Source of the DNA: CAVVAH01 sp963746175
GTDB lineage: Bacteria; Actinomycetota; Actinomycetes; JACCUZ01
NCBI GenBank assembly: GCA_963746175.1
Contig: CAVVAH010000008.1
Location: forward strand, 620,001 to 684,000
Direction: 5' to 3'
Length of the DNA: 64,000 bases
The position numbers and the translations under genes were made by a program. Positions 58,858-64,000 of this stretch are shown here, piece by piece (position 1 is the first letter of the stretch; each line of letters opens with the position of its first letter). Under the pieces are notes generated by a model, which made no database searches, was not told the DNA's origin, and saw only the letters and a list, made by a program, of their open reading frames with translations.

Positions 58858-59850
58858 TCAGTCGTCGTCCCGGTCGCCATCGCCGCGCGGCACCGGCCTG
58901 CCGACCGCGTAGTAGCCCGGCACGACGGTGAAGCCGAGCCGGTCGTTCGCCGCGAGGATCGGCACGTTCTGGTCCATGTTCTGCGTGTACAGCTTGTGGT
59001 GGCCGCGCGCCCGCATGTCCAGCGCGTGCCGGGCCTTCAGCGCGGTGGAGAGCCCGGCGCCGCGGGCCGCCGGCAGGACGCCGGTGAAGAACGTGTTGAG
59101 CGCGTCGTCCTTCGTACGGTCCATGACGCAGGTCACCCCGACCGGATCGCCGTCCCGCCACGCCATGAGCACGTACGACGCGTCGGGCAGGAAGCCGCGG
59201 AAGACCGAGTACGGGATCTGCTCGGTGCTCCCCTCGGCGTCCGGGGCGTCCTTCCAGGTCTCGACGGTCACGTCGTAGAGCTGGCGCCAGTCCGCCTCGT
59301 CAGCGTCTGCCGGCAGCGGCCGCAGCTCGAAGCCGGCTCGCAGCACCCGCTCGACGCACTCCTCCGCCACCGCGACGTCGAGGGTGTCGAGGTCCAGCAG
59401 CGACTCGCGGTGGTGACCCATGACCTCGTAGCCCAGCCGGCGGGCCGCCGCCAGGCTGGCCTCGTCGAGAGCGTGGACGCTGTCCGCCGTACCCGGGAGG
59501 CCGTGCGCAGCGCTCGCCTCGACCAGCAGGTCGCTGATCGCGCGGCCCACACCTCGACCACGGGCGCGCGGCAGGACGTAGACGCCTGACAGCGCGTAGC
59601 CGTTCTGCGCCGCACCCTTGCCGATGTGGAAGCCGTCGGCGACCGGCTCCCCGTCGAGCTCGCCGATCACCATCAGGCGCGGCGTGCCCGGCGGCATCGA
59701 GCGGACCCGGGCGGCGACGAAGTCCTTCCCCCACCAGAGGGGATCGCCCTCGTGCAGCGCATCGAGGTCCTCGTGCAGCCCACCGACCCGCACGGTCACC
59801 GCGCCCAGCTGCCGCGGCAGCTGCACCACCGGTGTCGTCGTCTCGGTCAT
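58858..59850 (-). CDS. Tandem GNAT-domain N-acetyltransferase
   Basis: The 330-residue protein holds two GNAT domains. The first has the acetyl-CoA loop VLPRARGRGVGRAISDLL near residues 92-109; the second has GVLPAARGAGLSTALKARH around 255-275 with the C-terminal YTQNMDQNVPILAANDRLGF. This layout is like mycothiol synthase and other two-domain actinobacterial acetyltransferases, but key mycothiol-synthase context is absent. The substrate is unknown. The start at 59850 (MTETTTPVVQ) is chosen by domain boundary. Confidence 0.88.
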   Translation of the reverse strand: MTETTTPVVQLPRQLGAVTVRVGGLHEDLDALHEGDPLWWGKDFVAARVRSMPPGTPRLMVIGELDGEPVADGFHIGKGAAQNGYALSGVYVLPRARGRGVGRAISDLLVEASAAHGLPGTADSVHALDEASLAAARRLGYEVMGHHRESLLDLDTLDVAVAEECVERVLRAGFELRPLPADADEADWRQLYDVTVETWKDAPDAEGSTEQIPYSVFRGFLPDASYVLMAWRDGDPVGVTCVMDRTKDDALNTFFTGVLPAARGAGLSTALKARHALDMRARGHHKLYTQNMDQNVPILAANDRLGFTVVPGYYAVGRPVPRGDGDRDDD

Positions 59851-59971
59851 GTCCGAAGTGTGGCGACTGGCGTCCGAGCTCGTCACCAGAATTCGGGAAG
59901 GCGTCCTCGGCGGCAGCTCGCCGCGCCTACGGTGACCAGGCCCTGCCCCGACAGGGCCCGGTCCCCGGTGG

Positions 59972-60640
59972 TCACGGCACCCGGTAGGCCCAGTTGGCGA
60001 GGAAGTACGACGGACTCGCAGACGTGGTGACGTTGACGTCGATGGAGAAGCCGAAGCGACGGGTGTCGGCGCCGTTCGCGCCGCCACTGATGTTGCCCGT
60101 GTTCGTCGTGTTGAGGGTGTTGTAGGCGTAGACGCACAACGTGCCTGCCGTCGCGGCCTGACCGACGCCGGGGCAGGCGGGCGTCGTGGAGGTCGTGATG
60201 ACGAGGGTGTATGCGGGCGTCCCGACCGGGAGCACTCGCGGCCACGTGTCCCCGAGGATCATGAAGCTGCCACTCGGCGCGTTACGCCCGATGGCACCGC
60301 TGAACACGTCGCCTGTCTTGGCGGGAGTCGTCGGGTCGCCGGGGTCACCCTTGGCGCCCGCCGGCCCAGTGGCTCCAGTCGAGCCCGCTGGGCCCGCTGG
60401 GCCGGCGGGGCCCGCCGGCAGCTGGCCGGCCTGGAAGTCGGCCTTGAGCAACGAGCCGTCCTTCACCTTGGCCGAGGTCACCGCGCCGGCGTGGAGGTCC
60501 ACCCGGCGCACGGCTCCGTTCTTGATGTCCTTGCTCGTGACCAGTCCGGCCGCGTACGCAGTTCCGCCGCCGAGGGCGACGACGAGCGCGACCGCGACGA
60601 CGACGCCCGCATACCGGTTCGCGGTGAAGATCCGTCGCAT
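59972..60640 (-). CDS. Secreted collagen-like repeat protein
   Basis: This 222-residue protein has a signal-peptide-like start (MRRIFTANRY, then AGVVVAVALVVALGGGTAYA), a conserved GLVTSKDIKNGAVRRVDL segment common to actinobacterial secreted proteins, a short Gly-Xaa-Yaa run (GPAGPAGPAGSTGATGPAGA, continuing GDPGDP) and a C-terminal beta-rich domain with two Cys (STTPACPGVGQ and TLCVYAYN), probably disulfide-linked. A trimeric surface or exported protein is likely. Function unknown. The long untranslated region upstream (60641-61007) separates it from the next genes. Confidence 0.85.
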   Translation of the reverse strand: MRRIFTANRYAGVVVAVALVVALGGGTAYAAGLVTSKDIKNGAVRRVDLHAGAVTSAKVKDGSLLKADFQAGQLPAGPAGPAGPAGSTGATGPAGAKGDPGDPTTPAKTGDVFSGAIGRNAPSGSFMILGDTWPRVLPVGTPAYTLVITTSTTPACPGVGQAATAGTLCVYAYNTLNTTNTGNISGGANGADTRRFGFSIDVNVTTSASPSYFLANWAYRVP

Positions 60641-61007
60641 GACTCTCCTTCCCCGGACGGCACCGTGCCGTCCGGCACCGCGGTGGGCAGTGGACCCGAC
60701 CGGGCATGTGTCATGGCTAATCCGACCGTCCTGCCACGTCTACGGACGAGAAGGCAAACACTCAGCCATCTCCAAGATCAGAGCTGCTGATATGGGGCCA
60801 ACTGCGGCATCTGCGGCACGGTGTCGCGAGGAATCGACTGGTTCGTCGACAGGGGCCGCGACGCCACGAGGAGCCGGCTCGCCTCGACTCGGCGGCGGCT
60901 CGCCTGTGCGCCGCACCCGGCTTTGGGAAGGCTCGAACGACCTGGTGCGCGACATCCACCGTGGAATGCTGTGATGACGTCACTCACGGGCTCGGGAGGC
61001 GTGTCGG
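60641..61007. other. Intergenic region upstream of the collagen-like gene
   Basis: These 367 bases lie between divergent genes. They contain one copy of a 40-bp direct repeat (60918-60957) that matches the 3' end of the CitE-like gene. The base composition at 60700-60800 is less GC-rich than the surroundings, as expected of promoters. A 71-codon minus-strand frame here starts with MSRTRSFEP, echoing the CitE-like C-terminus, but is probably not a gene. Confidence 0.5.
60918..60957 (+). repeat. 40-bp direct repeat, copy 1
   Basis: Matches 62747-62786 at 34 of 40 positions, including GGCTCGAACGAC and GCGACATCC. In the minus-strand reading it would code MSRTRSFEP, close to the CitE-like C-terminus MSRTTSFEP. 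Confidence 0.75.
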
Positions 61008-62042
61008 GTGGTGGCACCAGTGCGACCCGTTACACATGGAACGAGGCCGTCCACCGAAGGCGCGCAGGTCGGCTCGCGGCCTGTGACGGCGCAGCGGGTG
61101 CGCCTGGTCGCCGTGCTGGTGTACGGCATCGCGCTGGCGTGCTGGCTGGCGGAGATGGGCCTGCCGAGGCAGGCCCTGCCGGCCTTCGTGTGGATCTGGC
61201 TCGCCACCATCGCGTGGAGCATCCGCGCCCCGTGGCGAGCCCACCTGGCCTTCCTCCGCGACTGGTCGCTACCGCTGGTCGTGCTGACGGTCTACCTCTA
61301 CAGCCGTGGGCTGGCGGACGACCTCGGGTTCGCCTCCGTGCACGTCACCGCGCCGATCGCCGCCGACCGATGGCTGTTCGGCGGGACGTTGCCCACCGAG
61401 TACCTCCAGGCGAAGCTGTGCGGCGACCCGTGCCTTCGGAGCACGCCGCGGCACTGGTACGACGTCGTCCTGACCACGGTCTACTTCTCGCACTTCGTCG
61501 TCGCGCTCACTGTCGCGGCAGTGCTGTGGGTGCGGGACCGCAGCGCCTGGCTCGGGTACATGCGCCGCTACCTCACGCTCAACATCCTCGCCGTCCTCGT
61601 CTACGTCACGTACCCGATGGCGCCACCGTGGCTGGCAGCGCAGCAGGGGTTCGTCTCCGACGGGGTCGCACGCATCACCGGCCGGGGCTGGTACGACCTC
61701 ACGGACCGCAACTTCCACCAGAGGCTGTCCGCGGTCGGCAACCCGGTCGCCGCCATGCCCTCGCTGCACGCCGGCATCGCGTTGTTCGTGGCGTTGTTCG
61801 GCATCTCCCGGCTGCGGCGGCGCTGGCGCTGGCTGCTCCTGCTGTATCCGCTGACGATGTCGTTCATGCTCGTCTACTACGCCGAGCACTACGTGATCGA
61901 CATCCTGGCGGGGTTCGCCGCCGTCGGTCTCGTCATGTGCGGCTGCCAGGTGTGGGAGGCGCACCGGGCGGTCGGCCGCGGTCAGCGGGCCTCGAGGACG
62001 GCACTGCCGCCGTCGACGACGAGCAGCTGGCCCGTGACGTAA
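61008..62042 (+). CDS. PAP2_3-family membrane phosphatase/transferase
   Basis: This 344-residue integral membrane protein has about six helices and the PAP2_3 signature: AMPSLHAGIALFVALFG (C2-type region with His) and AEHYVIDILAGF (C3 His-x3-Asp). Related proteins transfer phosphorylated head groups or dephosphorylate lipids outside the membrane. GTG 61008 is supported by GGGAGG 8 bp upstream; a GTG at 61083 is the alternative. The last ~20 residues run over the convergent SDR gene by 61 bp and are unlikely to matter. A paralogue begins the window. Confidence 0.88.
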   Translation: MVAPVRPVTHGTRPSTEGAQVGSRPVTAQRVRLVAVLVYGIALACWLAEMGLPRQALPAFVWIWLATIAWSIRAPWRAHLAFLRDWSLPLVVLTVYLYSRGLADDLGFASVHVTAPIAADRWLFGGTLPTEYLQAKLCGDPCLRSTPRHWYDVVLTTVYFSHFVVALTVAAVLWVRDRSAWLGYMRRYLTLNILAVLVYVTYPMAPPWLAAQQGFVSDGVARITGRGWYDLTDRNFHQRLSAVGNPVAAMPSLHAGIALFVALFGISRLRRRWRWLLLLYPLTMSFMLVYYAEHYVIDILAGFAAVGLVMCGCQVWEAHRAVGRGQRASRTALPPSTTSSWPVT

Positions 62043-62740
62043 GACGCTCCCGGCGACGCGAGGAACGCCACCGCAGCAGCCACCTCGTCGGGCGTTCCAG
62101 ACCGCCCGACCGGAGTCCGCCGCCCATAGCCTGCCTCGGCCGGGGTCTGCGACGCCGTCGCGATCCAGCCCGGCCCCACCGCGTTGCACGTCACGCCCGA
62201 CGCGGCGACCTCGACGGCGACGGCACGGGTGAGCCCGAGCATGCCGGCCTTCGCGGCGGCGTACGACGACTGGTCGGGCATCGCACCCACCGGGCCCGTG
62301 GTCGACGCGACGTTGACGACGCGGCCGAAGCCCGCGGCGACCATCGCGGGCAGGAACGCCCGGGTGACGAGGAACGCCGTGTCGAGGTTGCGCGCCAGGT
62401 CGGCTCGCCACTCGGCCAGCGACAGGGCCGTCACTGCGGCCTGGACGTCCGGCGAGCCCACGCTGAGCATGCCGGCGTTGTTGACCAGGACGTCGACGTC
62501 TCCGACGGCCGCCCGCAGCGCGGCCACGTCGTCCTCGCGGGTGAGGTCGGCCACGACTGCGTGCGACCCCTGGCCCAGCTCGGCCGCGCGGTCCCGGATG
62601 CGGTCCGTGGTGGACGTGACGTGCACCGTCGCGCCGAGAATGGCCAGGGCGCGCGCGCAGGCGAAGCCGATCCCGTCCGGCGAGCCGGCACCGGTGACCA
62701 GCGCGACGCGTCCCGACAGGTCGCCGCCCGCAACGGTCAA
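61982..62740 (-). CDS. SDR-family oxidoreductase
   Basis: This 252-residue classical SDR has the cofactor loop TGAGSPDGIGFACARAL, NNAG, and the catalytic Ser/Tyr/Lys in NVASTTGPVG and SYAAAKAG, ending VVDGGSAVLEAR. The TGAGSPDGIG loop is slightly longer than usual. There is no ATG or GTG near the fold start: TTG 62740 or CTG 62749 (in a CTGA overlap with the CitE-like stop) are the options; TTG is used here. Substrate unknown. Confidence 0.88.
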   Translation of the reverse strand: MTVAGGDLSGRVALVTGAGSPDGIGFACARALAILGATVHVTSTTDRIRDRAAELGQGSHAVVADLTREDDVAALRAAVGDVDVLVNNAGMLSVGSPDVQAAVTALSLAEWRADLARNLDTAFLVTRAFLPAMVAAGFGRVVNVASTTGPVGAMPDQSSYAAAKAGMLGLTRAVAVEVAASGVTCNAVGPGWIATASQTPAEAGYGRRTPVGRSGTPDEVAAAVAFLASPGASYVTGQLLVVDGGSAVLEAR

Positions 62741-62745
62741 CGACG

Positions 62746-63735
62746 TCAGCCTTGGGGGGGCTCGAACGACGTGGTCCGCGACATCCCCGCCGCGCGCCCC
62801 TTGCCGGCGACGACGAACGCCATCTTGCGCGACGCCTCGTCGATCATCTCGTCGCCGAGCATCACGGCGCCGCGCATGCCACCCGCCTCGGAGGTGTGCC
62901 ACTCGTACGCGTCGAGGATCAGCTCGGCATGGTCGTAGTCGTCCTGCGCCGGCGAGTACACCTCGTTGGCCGCGTCGATCTGGCCCGGGTGCAGCACCCA
63001 CTTGCCGTCGAAGCCGAGCGCCGCAGACCGGCCGGCCACCCGGCGGAAGCCCTCCACGTCCTTGATCTGCAGGTACGGCCCGTCGATCGCCTGCAGGTCG
63101 TACGTGCGGGCAGCCATGAGGATCCGCATGAGGATGTAGTGGTACGCGTCGCCGACGTCATAGCCAGGCGGCTGCTCTCCCACGACCAGCGACTTCATGT
63201 TGATGGAGGCCATGAAGTCGGCCGGCCCGAAGATGATCGTCTGGGTGCGCGGTGACGCCGCGGCGATGGCGTCCACCTCGACGAGGCCCTTGGCGTTCTC
63301 GATCTGCGCCTCGATGCCGATGCGACCGACCTCCAGGCCGTTCGACTTCTCGATCTGGGTGAGCAGCAGGTCCAGCGCGTGCACCTGGGACGCGGTCTGC
63401 ACCTTCGGCAGCATCACCGCGTCGAGGTTGGCGCCCGCGCCCTCGACGACCGCGATGACGTCGCCGTAGGTCCACTGAGTCGTCCAGTCGTTGACGCGCA
63501 CGACGCGGGTCTTGCCCGCCCAGTCGCCCTCGTTCAGCGCCGCCACGATGTTGCCCCGCGCCTCGACCTTCGCGAGCGGCGACACCGAGTCCTCGAGGTC
63601 CAGGAACACCTGGTCGGCCGGCAGGCCCTGCGCCTTCCCGAGCATCTTCGGGTTCGACCCCGGCACGGCCAGGCAGGACCGCCGCGGCCGGACGGTCGGT
63701 GGGCTGGGCGGGCTCGTGCTGCTCGGCTGCGTCAC
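62746..63735 (-). CDS. CitE-like HpcH/HpaI aldolase family lyase (malyl/beta-methylmalyl-CoA lyase-like)
   Basis: This 329-residue TIM-barrel protein starts with a Pro/Ser-rich leader, then RRSCLAVPGSNPKMLGKA, VFLDLEDSVSPLAK (metal Asp/Glu), VRVNDW (Arg of the active site), MLPKVQTA, IEAQIENAKG and DGKWVLHPGQIDAANEV. Members cleave or form (3S)-malyl-CoA-type thioesters. With MaoC and acyl-CoA dehydrogenase in the window this suggests CoA-ester carbon metabolism, though in separate transcripts. The gene end overlaps a 40-bp direct repeat. Confidence 0.9.
   Translation of the reverse strand: MTQPSSTSPPSPPTVRPRRSCLAVPGSNPKMLGKAQGLPADQVFLDLEDSVSPLAKVEARGNIVAALNEGDWAGKTRVVRVNDWTTQWTYGDVIAVVEGAGANLDAVMLPKVQTASQVHALDLLLTQIEKSNGLEVGRIGIEAQIENAKGLVEVDAIAAASPRTQTIIFGPADFMASINMKSLVVGEQPPGYDVGDAYHYILMRILMAARTYDLQAIDGPYLQIKDVEGFRRVAGRSAALGFDGKWVLHPGQIDAANEVYSPAQDDYDHAELILDAYEWHTSEAGGMRGAVMLGDEMIDEASRKMAFVVAGKGRAAGMSRTTSFEPPQG
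62747..62786 (+). repeat. 40-bp direct repeat, copy 2
   Basis: The second copy of the 60918 repeat covers the last codons and stop of the CitE-like gene. The 1.8-kb interval between copies holds the PAP2 and SDR genes. Confidence 0.75.
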
Positions 63736-63756
63736 GGCGAGCAGGTTACCGACGGG

Positions 63757-64000
63757 TCACTCCACCGGGACCGACGGCTCCACGTCCTCGCCGCCGGAGA
63801 AGATGACGATCCCCAGCCCGAGCAGCAGCAGGCCGGCGGCGGGCAGCGCGGCCAGCGGCGGCGTCTGGTGCAGCGCGACGGCCGCGATGACCGCGGCTCC
63901 CGGCACCTCGAGCAGGAGCGCGAGCGACACCACGGTGGCGCTGGTCGACCGCAGCACGACGTTGAACACCGAGTGGCCGAGCAGCTGGGCACCGACGGTC
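63757..64000 (-). CDS. EamA-family (DMT) transporter, C-terminal fragment
   Basis: The gene runs off the right edge; the visible ~80 residues are the last two to three membrane helices: QLLGHSVFNVVLRSTSATVV, then SLALLLEVPGAAVIAAVAL and LPAAGLLLLGLGIVIFSG. LGHSVFN and the VPGAAVIA helix are characteristic of EamA/DMT permeases. The start and substrate are outside the window. It ends 21 bp upstream of the CitE-like gene start on the same strand, so the two may be co-transcribed. Confidence 0.85.
   Translation of the reverse strand, partial: TVGAQLLGHSVFNVVLRSTSATVVSLALLLEVPGAAVIAAVALHQTPPLAALPAAGLLLLGLGIVIFSGGEDVEPSVPVE

Noticed and set aside
60740..60955. 71-codon minus-strand frame beginning MSRTRSFEP
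   Set aside because: The first nine residues echo the CitE-like C-terminus because of the direct repeat; the rest is unlike any protein and there is no ribosome site.

Overview
The window is a strongly GC-rich chromosomal segment of an actinobacterium. GTG starts, 1-4 bp stop/start overlaps and several leaderless-looking promoters are common. Actinobacterial marker genes include an AdnA/AdnB helicase-nuclease pair, a MoeZ-type adenylyltransferase/sulfurtransferase, DUF3107, a collagen-repeat secreted protein and a tandem GNAT enzyme. A Nocardioidaceae-like or related lineage would fit, but the sequence alone does not settle it. I see no rRNA, tRNA, CRISPR array, transposase or phage gene.

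Layout. 1-15 kb and 39-46 kb look like two halves of one conserved block: adnB-adnA, a protease group (two M16 subunits, an M3 oligopeptidase), an alkyltransferase-like protein, moeZ, then (39-46 kb) a hydrolase, TetR, DUF3107, a ferritin-like protein, a DEAD-box helicase, a zinc-ribbon protein and an orphan ParA. From memory this follows Mycobacterium tuberculosis Rv3201c to Rv3213c. The 15-38.9 kb stretch between them is accessory. It holds (i) a PuuD-like hydrolase, an S33 peptidase, a DNA-methylase-like protein, a broken globin gene and a HutC-type GntR regulator; (ii) an operon of a coiled-coil protein with two Rho-N/SAP-like motifs and two small hydrophobic proteins; (iii) a catabolic set (FAD/GcvT oxidoreductase, kinase-like protein, APC permease, glutamine-synthetase-like ligase, aldehyde dehydrogenase, SDR) that reads as gamma-glutamyl amine degradation, with the palindrome GGTCTAGACC in both divergent promoter gaps; (iv) a tightly overlapping minus-strand operon (BchC-like dehydrogenase, degenerate pterin-synthase homologue, GT4 glycosyltransferase, LPG-synthase-like membrane protein, RibD-like reductase) facing a fused CDP-alcohol phosphotransferase/sulfatase gene and a class F sortase. 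Set (iv) is my best candidate for an undescribed system: it looks like synthesis and membrane placement of a glycosylated pteridine- or deazapurine-like compound.

46-64 kb is mixed housekeeping: a RecB-type exonuclease, MarC, PHP phosphoesterase, NUDIX, MaoC, a stress protein, an MFS exporter, a TetR-DUF2332 operon divergent from a cupin gene, acyl-CoA dehydrogenase, GNAT, a collagen-like protein, a PAP2 enzyme, an SDR, a CitE-like lyase and the end of an EamA transporter. Intergenic gaps repeatedly contain long imperfect hairpins. One hairpin sequence occurs twice, 37 kb apart. A 40-bp direct repeat brackets the PAP2-SDR gene pair near 61-62.8 kb.
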